Shown here in pieces: positions 16,713-23,290 of a stretch of DNA of 23,290 bases. The notes under the pieces are model-generated. The model saw nothing but the letters and a program-made list of their open reading frames with translations. It was not told the DNA's origin and searched no databases. The stretch is from a virus. The stretch lies in the IMG/VR virus record IMGVR_UViG_3300027881_000083, positions 1 to 23,290 of that record. One strand, given 5' to 3'. The position numbers and the translations under genes are program-made. Positions within the stretch are counted from its first letter, which is position 1, and each line of letters starts with the position of its first letter.

Positions 16713-19595
16713 ATGACAGTAACTAATACATCAAGCAAACAAGCCGCTCAAGCAATGGATGGAGTTGCAACTCAATTCTTCTTTACATTCCAGGCGTTGC
16801 CGGAGAAGCCAGAGGGCATATTAGCATCGATAGTTGATACCACAACCGACATTCAAACTGATCTTATCTACAACGATGGCGGCGTTGATGGATATACAGT
16901 ATCAGTTGATGATGATGGGGATGGCGGATCGATCACAGTAAACGATGCGAGATCAGCTGATTATGAATTAACAATTTTCCGGGAGTATGAAGAGTTACAG
17001 GAAACAAACTATGCGGATTACAATGCTTTCCCGGCGGAAACAGTTGAAGATAACCAGGATCTCTTAACATTTATTACGCAGCAGCTTTCAGAAACGCTAT
17101 CGAGAGCTATGGTTTTACCGATTACTGTTACCGGAGTTGATACAACATTGCCTGTACCGGAAGCCGGAGCGCCTATCGGATGGAATGATACAGCGGATGG
17201 CCTTACCAACAACCCGGATCTTATCAATCAAGTACAAATTGATACTGCGGCAAACCCGGATTATATTGGCGCTGGCGCTGGCGATGGAGTGTTGAGAACA
17301 GGAGCCGGGATAACCTATACTGATGGCGGAGATTTCGTTACTCTTACAGCGGATCCATCGACCATTGATCACGATGCTCTGCTCAATTTCGTGGCCCTTG
17401 AGCATATTGATCATAGCGCTGTATCAGTTATTGCTGGCACAGGATTGAGCGGCGGCGGAACAATACAAACGGATCGCACTTTAGATGTATCAGCTGATTA
17501 TGCAGTTATTACAGCCAACGATGGCGCAACAGATGTTACGGCAGTTGAGCTAGAAACCTTAACGGATGGATCCAATGCCGATGCGCTTCATGTTCACGCT
17601 AGTATCACAAACGATCAAGTTAAAGTTGATGCAGCGGCAACAAGAGATTACATCGGAGCAACGGCAGCGGATGGAGTTATCCGAGCCGGAAGCTCAATAG
17701 CGGTTGCAGATGGCGGAGATTTTATAACGCTAACTGTTAGCGAGGGTAATGTTGATCACGATTCACTATTGAATTATGTTGCTAACGATCATGTGGATCA
17801 TAGCACAGTTGATATTGCAACGGCTGTTAATACATCTGGCCTGGCCGGCGGCGGAGATATAACGGCAACGAGAAACCTTGTGGTTGATATTCCTAATACC
17901 ACAGCCGGAACAGTAGCATCGCTTGATGAGGTATTGATTGCTGATGTTGATGATGCGGATAATCTAAAGAGAGTAACGGCTCAATCCATTGCCGATCTAG
18001 GCGCTGGCGGCGGAGCGGTAGCAATAGAAGATGAGGGAGTGCCGCTTACAGCAGCAGTTTCTCTAATTGATTTCGTTGGAGCCGGAGTAACGGCAACCAA
18101 TGTTGGGAGCGTTGTAACAGTTACGATCCCTGGCGGTGGTGGCGGAGCAACGCTTGAGCTGGATGTTACCCAGGGCAACGCTTTTTCTGTTGGAGAATGG
18201 ATCTATCACAACGGCACAATTTATGTTTTGGCCGATGCTTCAGCGCCGGGTACAGCGGAATCTATTGGCGTTGTTACGGCAGCAACCGGAGCAGATTTCA
18301 CAGTACAATTCGGCGGCAGAATAACCGGCCTTTCTGGATTGACAGCCGGGGAAGCTCACTTTTTATCTGAAACAGCTGGAGCGATCACAGCCACAGCGCC
18401 ATCAACAGAGGGCGCAGTTATTAAACCGGTACTGATCGCAGATAGCACAACAACCGGATTCATCTTTAATATGCGAGGGATCGGAGTTACCAGCACAACT
18501 TCTTTCTATCAAACATTCCAAAATGCAGCCGGCTTAACTCCGCAATTCACACATAATCTAGGGCATAAGTATTGCATCGTACAAGTTTACGATAACAATG
18601 ACGATCTTATCCAGCCAGATGATATTACTCTGGATGATAATGATAATTTAACAGTTGATCTTACTTCTTACGGAACACGCACAGGCGATTGGAATGTTGT
18701 TATCTTGGATATTGGTACAACGGCAACCAATGGATCAACCTTGCAATCGGCTTTTGATAATGGCCGGACAATATCAAATAGCTCAACAGCAACAGGAATT
18801 ACTTTAACGCAAGCAGCGGCATTGGCAGCAAGCCAATGGGCCTTTTATCTTTATACTAGCGTTAATCAAGTAAATGGAGCAGAGTTATTTCGGGTTTGGA
18901 ATAATGGTACAGGATCAACTGATAATGCGGCTCAAATAAGAAATGATGGAACAGGATCAACATTATTACTTACAAACGCATCATCAACGCAACTCGCAAC
19001 CGGCAAGCATCTTCTTCATGTTACAGATGGAGCCGGGGTAGCGCATACCAACGCTGATTCCGCTTTTGTAAAGATCCAATCGGATCATGCCGGAACAACG
19101 GAGCCAGCTCTTGAGATTGCACAAACCGGATCCGGCCCGGCGCTTCAAATGAACGCTCCGATGATTAACTCAGGGCAACCTGCGTTTTGTGTTGGTTGTG
19201 AACTTATGACAAACCTTATTGTTGGAACAACAACTATTAAGTTTAGTAATGCTCGGTTCAATAGAGGAAGCCATTTTAATACAGGGACGTATACGTTTAC
19301 TGCACCCGTAACAGGGTTGTATAAGTTTGATGTAATGTTTATGCTTTATCAAGTTGATTCTAGTGCTACATATTTTGATTTAAACCTTGAAACCACAGCA
19401 AAGAGGTATTGGACAAGATTGGACCCAAATGGTCTTGACCAAGATTTAACATTGGGATTTCCGTTGCATATAAATATACTAGCGGATATGACAGCCGCCG
19501 ATACGGCGTATGTTACATATTTTCAATCAGGTGGAGCAGCACAATCAGATACAGCCGTAAATGAAAGTTGGTTTAGCGGATTCTTAGTCGCATAA
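16713..19595 (+). CDS. Tail fibre protein with T7 gp17-like N-terminus and C1q-like C-terminal head
   Basis: A 960-residue fibre, started by a strong AAAAGGAG site. Residues 1-140 match the T7 gp17 N-terminal domain that fixes the fibre to the tail: an early Phe-Phe-Phe-Thr-Phe strand, a TIFREYEELQETNYADYNAF segment, and FITQQLSETLSRAMVLP. Two repeats of about 90 residues follow (173-259 and 302-393), each with DHD[AS]LLN[FY]VA, [IV]DHS and GL[SA]GGG motifs. Residues about 395-595 are Gly/Thr/Val-rich beta linkers. Residues about 597-673 contain THNLGHKYCIVQVYDNN and a Pro-Asp-Asp turn. Residues about 675-820 begin with LQSAFDNGRTI and are repeat-like. Residues about 822-960 are a C1q/TNF-like head (QPAF, FTAPVTGLYKFD, YWTRLDPNG, SGFLVA). 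It should bind the receptor; the receptor is unknown. The head segment differs in base composition. Confidence 0.88.
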   Translation: MTVTNTSSKQAAQAMDGVATQFFFTFQALPEKPEGILASIVDTTTDIQTDLIYNDGGVDGYTVSVDDDGDGGSITVNDARSADYELTIFREYEELQETNYADYNAFPAETVEDNQDLLTFITQQLSETLSRAMVLPITVTGVDTTLPVPEAGAPIGWNDTADGLTNNPDLINQVQIDTAANPDYIGAGAGDGVLRTGAGITYTDGGDFVTLTADPSTIDHDALLNFVALEHIDHSAVSVIAGTGLSGGGTIQTDRTLDVSADYAVITANDGATDVTAVELETLTDGSNADALHVHASITNDQVKVDAAATRDYIGATAADGVIRAGSSIAVADGGDFITLTVSEGNVDHDSLLNYVANDHVDHSTVDIATAVNTSGLAGGGDITATRNLVVDIPNTTAGTVASLDEVLIADVDDADNLKRVTAQSIADLGAGGGAVAIEDEGVPLTAAVSLIDFVGAGVTATNVGSVVTVTIPGGGGGATLELDVTQGNAFSVGEWIYHNGTIYVLADASAPGTAESIGVVTAATGADFTVQFGGRITGLSGLTAGEAHFLSETAGAITATAPSTEGAVIKPVLIADSTTTGFIFNMRGIGVTSTTSFYQTFQNAAGLTPQFTHNLGHKYCIVQVYDNNDDLIQPDDITLDDNDNLTVDLTSYGTRTGDWNVVILDIGTTATNGSTLQSAFDNGRTISNSSTATGITLTQAAALAASQWAFYLYTSVNQVNGAELFRVWNNGTGSTDNAAQIRNDGTGSTLLLTNASSTQLATGKHLLHVTDGAGVAHTNADSAFVKIQSDHAGTTEPALEIAQTGSGPALQMNAPMINSGQPAFCVGCELMTNLIVGTTTIKFSNARFNRGSHFNTGTYTFTAPVTGLYKFDVMFMLYQVDSSATYFDLNLETTAKRYWTRLDPNGLDQDLTLGFPLHINILADMTAADTAYVTYFQSGGAAQSDTAVNESWFSGFLVA
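17229..17891 (+). repeat. Two imperfect repeats in the tail fibre shaft
   Basis: Copy A spans 17229-17489 and copy B 17616-17891 of the fibre gene. Both begin Gln-Val-[QK]-[IV]-Asp, share DYIGA, DGV[LI]R, DGGDF[VI]TLT, DHD[AS]LLN[FY]VA and [IV]DHS, and end with GL[SA]GGG followed by Arg-[TN]-Leu. They are diverged at the DNA level, so the duplication is old or the two were shuffled in separately. Such modules recur in phage fibres and probably form trimeric shaft segments. Confidence 0.8.
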
Positions 19596-19609
19596 AAAGG
19601 AGATCAATT

Positions 19610-20101
19610 ATGAAAGAGGGAAATGTTGATGGACAAGGGCAGCAAACATTGGCTAAACAGCCAGCTTTCGGAGCTACATTTTCAACAGATCAAGTAAACA
19701 TATTGCCCGGCACATCTGTCGCAACATTTTTTGATGTAGCTACCTATGACACTACCGGAGATTATGATACAGTAAATTATAGATACGAAGTTCCTGTTAC
19801 CGGGTTTTATCAAATCAATATGACAGTTCTTCTTGCGAATGTTGATACAGCAGCGAATTACTATGCAATATATGTAGGTACTTCCTTGGGATTTCCTTTA
19901 GCGGCAAGCATAGATCCTACAAAGTATTCTGCTGATGTATCTTGGCTTCCTGTTTGCTTATCCGGCGTGCTATATGCAGCAGTCGGAGAAACAATAAGAG
20001 GTACATATCTTCAAAATGGGGGAGCGGCACAAACAGATATTTTGAAAGATGGAAATGCTGGGGGATTCGGCTCGTACTTTTCAGGTATCTTAATAGCATA
20101 A
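19610..20101 (+). CDS. Free-standing C1q-like head protein
   Basis: A 163-residue protein that consists almost wholly of a C1q/TNF-like jelly-roll module, with a short polar N-terminal stretch of about 16 residues before QPAF. Landmarks shared with the fibre head are VPVTGFYQINM, the Asp-Pro at the SIDPTKY segment, NGGAAQTDI and the closing SGILIA. A strong AAAAGGAG site precedes the ATG. It carries no anchoring domain, signal peptide or membrane segment, so it must join the virion through another protein, or be secreted by lysis. C1q-like modules usually form trimers, so it could mix with, cap or replace the fibre head; this is inference. The gene is real by its coding pattern, ribosome site and homology to its neighbours. 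Confidence 0.78.
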   Translation: MKEGNVDGQGQQTLAKQPAFGATFSTDQVNILPGTSVATFFDVATYDTTGDYDTVNYRYEVPVTGFYQINMTVLLANVDTAANYYAIYVGTSLGFPLAASIDPTKYSADVSWLPVCLSGVLYAAVGETIRGTYLQNGGAAQTDILKDGNAGGFGSYFSGILIA

Positions 20102-20113
20102 AGGAGAAACATT

Positions 20114-20938
20114 ATGGGAAACTCAGCGATCACAGGAATCAATCTAGGTGTACCGGCCTATATCCAAACATTCGATAGTGGCGATGGCGCATCGGTTGCC
20201 TTGAATCATAATCTTAACAGCCAATATGTTTCGGTAACTGTTTATGATAATACCGGAAAGATCATTATCCCGGATGATGTAACGGCCACAAGTACCACAG
20301 TTGCCACGCTGGATATGACAAGTTACAATCCTGTTAGCGGAACATGGCGAGCCGTTGTTGTTGATACCGGAGCAACCGCATATATAGATGGCAATGTAAT
20401 TACATCATCTGGAATAATAACAGATAATGCAGTACCAAGAGGGGATGGCGGATCAAGAGGGGTACAAGATAGTACGCTTTTAATCAGCGATAATAATGAA
20501 GTTACCAACGCTAATCAGCCGGCGTTTCTTGCAAGAAACAATGCGGCGCAGAACAATATGGCAGTTGGCTCTTCCGTTGATATTGTTTTTGGAGCAGAAG
20601 TTTTTGATAGAGGGAGCAATTTTGCTTCCAATGTTTTTACCGCTCCTGTTACCGGGCTATATCATTTAGAGTTTTCTCTAAATCTAACAAACATAGATTC
20701 AGCAGCAACAAGTTATAATATCCAGATATTCACAACGGCCAGATCTTATAGGTTTGTTTTAGATCCAAGACAGTTTGCGGGAGATATTGTTGGTAAATAT
20801 GCTATTAGCAATTCTGTTTTAGCTGATATGACAGCTACCGATACCGCAAAGATAACTTTTGATCAGGCCGGCGGATCTGCACAAACAGATATTGTGGATA
20901 ATAACGATGCAACATTTTCTGGATATTTGGTAGCATAA
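20114..20938 (+). CDS. Short tail fibre-like protein with C1q-like head
   Basis: A 274-residue protein that resembles a shortened copy of the distal fibre. Residues about 15-90 match fibre residues about 597-673: NHNL, then VSVTVYDN, I-I-P-D-D-V, a [ML]TSY segment and Gly-x-Trp-x-x-Val-Val. Residues about 90-130 are a linker with TDNAVPRGDGGS and VQDSTLLISDNN, a pattern common in phage fibres. Residues 135-274 are the third C1q-like head (QPAF, TAPVTGLYHLEF, VLDPRQF, GGSAQTDI, SGYLVA). It lacks the gp17-like tail-binding domain. AAAGGAG stands before the ATG. It may be a second receptor-binding protein attached to another fibre part, or a tip protein; the sequence does not say which. Confidence 0.78.
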   Translation: MGNSAITGINLGVPAYIQTFDSGDGASVALNHNLNSQYVSVTVYDNTGKIIIPDDVTATSTTVATLDMTSYNPVSGTWRAVVVDTGATAYIDGNVITSSGIITDNAVPRGDGGSRGVQDSTLLISDNNEVTNANQPAFLARNNAAQNNMAVGSSVDIVFGAEVFDRGSNFASNVFTAPVTGLYHLEFSLNLTNIDSAATSYNIQIFTTARSYRFVLDPRQFAGDIVGKYAISNSVLADMTATDTAKITFDQAGGSAQTDIVDNNDATFSGYLVA

Positions 20939-20951
20939 AAAGGAGATCATT

Positions 20952-21365
20952 ATGGTTAAAGTAGGAGATTTAACAAAAACAAATCTATCAGTAACTTCTC
21001 CATCGCCGTATCTTGGCAGCTTTCAAAGAGATATGACGGCTGCAAGCGGAGATCAAGAAATAGATATTGGGTTCAAACCTAACTTGATTATATTTAGCTG
21101 GGGGATAGATGGTTCTCCTGATTCAAGGAGAGGGATTAGTTTTGTGCAAGGAACCACAAGAGGGTATTACTCTATTTTCCCTGGATCTATGAGTTTTACG
21201 AAAGCACAAACAAGCGGAAATTATATTATAGCGTACGAAACCGGCTCAATACTTCAAGCCGGGGATCCTATTGTTTCTGATGATGATGGGTTTACTGTAA
21301 CTTGGACAAAAATAGGCGCTACTTCCGCCGGAACATTGTTTATAAACTTTGTAGCATTTCAGTAA
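20952..21365 (+). CDS. Putative tail tip or tail fibre-associated protein
   Basis: A 137-residue protein in the fibre cluster with a strong AAAAGGAG site. It is beta-rich and contains a GFKPNLIIFSWGIDG strand and ends DDGFTVTW, ATSAGTLFINFVAFQ. This GFKP...DGF...FVAF layout is seen in C-terminal domains of many phage tail fibre or tail-tip proteins. It is not a C1q module and has no QPAF motif. It probably takes part in receptor binding or caps a fibre; the exact family was not identified. Its leader closely resembles that of the free-standing C1q gene, so the gene may have joined this array by the same kind of exchange. Confidence 0.6.
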   Translation: MVKVGDLTKTNLSVTSPSPYLGSFQRDMTAASGDQEIDIGFKPNLIIFSWGIDGSPDSRRGISFVQGTTRGYYSIFPGSMSFTKAQTSGNYIIAYETGSILQAGDPIVSDDDGFTVTWTKIGATSAGTLFINFVAFQ

Positions 21366-21397
21366 ACATAAAAACCCTTATTAAAAGGAGATAGCAG

Positions 21398-21847
21398 ATG
21401 AAAGATTTACTTATTAAAGCACAGGGCCTAGTGGATGATTTAAACCGGGAGCTTTCAGAAGCAAAGCAAGCCAACGCTGAAGCTAACCAGGCAGCAGCAA
21501 GCGCAAGGATCCTAAAGAATAGTTTGGATGCTCAATCGATAGAGCTTGCGGATCGGGAAATATCGCTTGCACAAGGCGAGAAGCCGATCAAAGCGGCGGT
21601 GGAAGCCAGGCGGATAAGCGGAGAGAATGTATTATTATCCGGGAAGATCGAGGAATCAAGGCAAGATCTTGAGAATAAGAAGAGAGAGTTTGCGGCGGAT
21701 ATTGCAAAGCAGAGAGCGGATCTGAAGTTGGAACAGGATGAGGTTGCTAATACAAGGGCCAATTTTAAGGTACAGGCGGATGCTTTAAAGGACAAGGAAA
21801 AGAAACTTGAGGAAAAACTTAAAGCATTAGGGTTGAAACTAGCGTAA
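21398..21847 (+). CDS. Coiled-coil hypothetical protein
   Basis: A 149-residue protein, almost wholly charged and helical, with heptad-like spacing over most of its length (for example ESRQDLENKKREFAADIAKQ). The AAAAGGAG site at about 21384 supports the ATG start. It has no signal peptide, lipobox or membrane segment, so it is not an obvious spanin. The family was not recognised. It may be a structural rod or a fibre chaperone, given its place after the fibre genes, but no motif shows this. Its TAA overlaps the next ATG by one base (TAATG), suggesting coupled translation. Confidence 0.68.
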   Translation: MKDLLIKAQGLVDDLNRELSEAKQANAEANQAAASARILKNSLDAQSIELADREISLAQGEKPIKAAVEARRISGENVLLSGKIEESRQDLENKKREFAADIAKQRADLKLEQDEVANTRANFKVQADALKDKEKKLEEKLKALGLKLA

Positions 21848-22167
21848 TGGGCCAGATACTCACAAACAGCCAGAGAATAAAGCTTACCAGGGATGGAACA
21901 GCTGATTTTCAATCCATCCGGGATGATAACGGAGTTGATCCGGAATACCATGCCTTTATGACCTTTGGCCGGCAATCGGATGGCGAGCAAGCTGTTTATA
22001 TGATCGTTAAGATTGATGATCCATCCGGAGAATCAGTTTTAACTTATCACTTTAATTGGAACAGCGCAAAGGCCGGAGCCGTTGAGTTTGAAACGGCCTG
22101 GACAAACCGGGCAGCATTAACCTATGTACGATATGATAAAGTATTATTGGAGTTTTTTACAGCATGA
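21847..22167 (+). CDS. Hypothetical protein, likely virion-associated
   Basis: A 106-residue protein of unrecognised family, starting at an ATG that shares one base with the previous stop, so translation is probably coupled. It has alternating polar and hydrophobic residues that suggest beta strands (QAVYMIVKIDD, VLTYHFNW) and a hydrophobic end (KVLLEFFTA). No signal peptide, cysteine or catalytic motif is seen. It overlaps the next gene by 4 nt (ATGA). It sits between fibre genes and another structural-type gene, so a tail-associated role is possible, but nothing in the sequence proves it. Confidence 0.6.
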   Translation: MGQILTNSQRIKLTRDGTADFQSIRDDNGVDPEYHAFMTFGRQSDGEQAVYMIVKIDDPSGESVLTYHFNWNSAKAGAVEFETAWTNRAALTYVRYDKVLLEFFTA

Positions 22168-22574
22168 CAGTTGAGCTAAGAAGAGTTGTATCACAGCCGC
22201 CGGTAACAGGAACGCCGTTAGATCCGCTATATGTGGTTGTGCAAGGGATCTCGATCATCACTTTTAACAAGCCGGGATCTGTTGCGGCGGTAGCGCCATC
22301 TGTAAAAACAACTATTGTTTCTCAAGTTTATGTGGCCAGCACGATTGAAAATGTGCCATTGATTTCAGTATCCGGTACGAATTATGCAAAATGGTTTTTT
22401 GCGATCAACGGATCAGATATTGACATACGGCGTACCGGGCCGGATCTCAACCTTGATTTTAACTTTACCGGCGCTCCATTCTCTTTAACACCGGGGGATG
22501 TTGTGGATGTTAAGGTTGAACACTTTAACGCTGGCGCAGAAGATTTTGAAGCCACGATATATGGATACGCATAA
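22164..22574 (+). CDS. Hypothetical beta-rich protein
   Basis: A 136-residue protein, family not recognised. Its C-terminal 90 residues look like a small beta sandwich: TIENVPLISVSGTNYAKWFF, a GPDLNLDFNF strand, then LTPGDVVDVKVEHFN and a final EATIYGYA strand. Such folds are common in phage tail accessory proteins. The start overlaps the previous stop by 4 nt and the TAA shares one base with the next ATG. No signal peptide or membrane segment. A structural role is a guess from composition and place. Confidence 0.6.
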   Translation: MTVELRRVVSQPPVTGTPLDPLYVVVQGISIITFNKPGSVAAVAPSVKTTIVSQVYVASTIENVPLISVSGTNYAKWFFAINGSDIDIRRTGPDLNLDFNFTGAPFSLTPGDVVDVKVEHFNAGAEDFEATIYGYA

Positions 22575-22837
22575 TGGCTGATATGGGGATGCACTTAGTA
22601 CCGGCGGATAATACAGCAAAGCTGTATGATCTTGAGATGCTGCTGGAGAGCAAGAAATCCCAGCTGGTACGCATAGAGCAAGATATTAAGGATATTACAA
22701 ACATCGCTCTAAAGGCGAAAGAGCGAGAGCGGCACATGACGAGTAAGGATATTGAAGAATGTAAGCGCAAGATTGCATTGCTTCAGAAAATAAAAATGCA
22801 ATCAAACGATGAAATCATAGATGTAACAAACAAGTAA
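22574..22837 (+). CDS. Small helical hypothetical protein
   Basis: An 87-residue charged helical protein that probably forms one long coiled coil (LYDLEMLLESKKSQLVRIEQ). The ATG shares one base with the stop before it and no strong ribosome site precedes it, so expression is likely coupled. No transmembrane segment is seen, which argues against a holin. The family was not recognised. With the 149-residue coiled-coil protein it flanks two beta-rich proteins in an overlapping four-gene unit. Confidence 0.58.
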   Translation: MADMGMHLVPADNTAKLYDLEMLLESKKSQLVRIEQDIKDITNIALKAKERERHMTSKDIEECKRKIALLQKIKMQSNDEIIDVTNK

Positions 22838-22849
22838 AGGAGAAATAAA

Positions 22850-23290
22850 ATGGCAGATTCGGCTTTCAAAACCCAGGTATCGAAAGATGAAAACGCCAAC
22901 GCAGTAACTAATCAAATGTTTGTGCAGCTTACAGATGGCACAAGCGGCGTTACAGTTACCGGTAACAAGTTGGATGTAAACGCATCAGTAACACTTGAAA
23001 CGGCCTATGTCGATGATAGCGCTTTCACTATCGGCACAGATAAGGTTAATGCTCAAGGTTTTCTTGCGGATGAAACAGCAACGGATTCTGTTGATGAGGG
23101 CGATATTGGTTTAGCTCGCATGACACTTGATCGCCGCATGATCACATCATCGGAACAATCCGGAACATGGGATATTGGCACAGTAACAACTTTGACAGGC
23201 ATTACCAATGATGTAAACATCGCTGATGGTGGAAACACGATCACAGTAGATGGAACAGTTGCAGCAACCCAATCGGGTACATGGAACATC
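22850..23290 (+). CDS. Repeat-containing phage structural protein, N-terminal part
   Basis: This gene runs off the window end; 147 codons are visible and the frame is open throughout. It starts at an ATG after AAAGGAG. The N-terminal part has FTIGTDKVNAQGFLADETAT and GLARMTLDRRMIT, a pattern seen in phage structural proteins that carry many short repeats. Two QSGTW[DN]I units occur at 23156-23176 and 23270-23290, 38 residues apart, with Thr-Val and Asp-Gly rich strands between, suggesting a repetitive beta structure that continues past the window. It probably is a further tail or head fibre component. The product name is inferred. Confidence 0.62.
   Translation, partial: MADSAFKTQVSKDENANAVTNQMFVQLTDGTSGVTVTGNKLDVNASVTLETAYVDDSAFTIGTDKVNAQGFLADETATDSVDEGDIGLARMTLDRRMITSSEQSGTWDIGTVTTLTGITNDVNIADGGNTITVDGTVAATQSGTWNI

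Larger units (their letters stand above)
19176..20938 (+). repeat. Three tandem C1q-like head modules
   Basis: The same protein module is coded three times: the fibre C-terminus (19176-19595), most of the 163-residue protein (about 19658-20101), and the C-terminal half of the 274-residue protein (20513-20938). All begin QPAF, share a [TP]xPVTG[LF]Y strand, a [LI]DP motif about 50 residues on, a GG[AS]AQ[ST]D turn, and end SG[FIY]L[VI]A followed by TAA. The DNA copies are much diverged. The stop and leader sequences between copies are also alike (TAAAAAGGAGATCA-type). Confidence 0.82.

Noticed and set aside
19942-20178. Small plus-strand frame bridging the two short C1q-like genes
   Set aside because: Out of frame with both, without a family motif, and it would overlap both genes widely.
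19176-20938. Diversity-generating retroelement acting on the fibre heads
   Set aside because: No reverse transcriptase, no template repeat and no near-identical variable repeat with adenine-specific changes was seen in the window; the three heads differ at all kinds of sites.
21398-21847. Coiled-coil protein as a spanin
   Set aside because: No N-terminal membrane anchor and no lipobox; no holin or endolysin nearby.
1-23290. CRISPR arrays, tRNA genes, insertion sequences or attachment sites
   Set aside because: The window is almost wholly coding; the longest gap is 128 nt, and no regularly spaced repeats, cloverleaf or terminal inverted repeats were seen.

Overview
The window is the late structural (virion) region of a tailed dsDNA phage with podovirus architecture. 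Every recognisable gene is on the + strand. The gene order is that of the T7-like head, tail and internal-core block (T7 genes 8-9-10-11-12-14-15-16-17). No tRNA, rRNA, CRISPR array, integrase, transposase, replication gene or lysis gene could be seen. The host cannot be named. A giant ejected core protein of the T7 gp16 type suggests a Gram-negative host, and the tail-fibre motifs are of a kind common in environmental (often marine) podophages.

Layout. Positions 1-2176: the 3' end of the portal gene, a small Bbp19-like protein and a scaffold-like protein. Positions 2290-3716: the major capsid protein and a small head or decoration protein, set apart by the only sizeable intergenic gaps in the window (113, 128 and 62 nt), the last of which holds a strong hairpin. 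Positions 3779-6839: tail tubular proteins A and B. Positions 6851-16699: three internal virion (ejection) proteins, ending in a 2579-residue polyvalent protein with a visible ADP-ribosyltransferase-like domain and C-terminal hydrophobic segments. Positions 16713-20938: a 960-residue tail fibre with a T7 gp17-type N-terminus, followed by two smaller proteins that repeat its C-terminal C1q/TNF-like head. Positions 20952-23290: a further tail-tip-like protein, a coiled-coil protein, three small overlapping hypothetical genes, and a repeat-containing structural protein cut off by the window end.

Working model. Portal and scaffold build the procapsid, and capsid plus decoration protein form the shell. 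gp11- and gp12-like proteins close the portal and form the short tail. The core proteins would be ejected through the envelope, and the ART-like domain would reach the cell with them. The fibre and its satellite C1q-like proteins would bind receptors. Start and stop codons are tightly coupled throughout, and most genes have clear AGGAG-type ribosome binding sites.

Three things stand out. First, the C1q-like head occurs three times in tandem, once on the fibre and twice in separate short proteins; the copy on the fibre has a sharply different base-word composition, which suggests recent acquisition. Second, GATC and CCGG are several-fold over-represented and GAC/GTC strongly under-represented through most of the window. 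Third, the giant core protein combines an ejection protein with polyvalent-protein modules including the ART-like domain.
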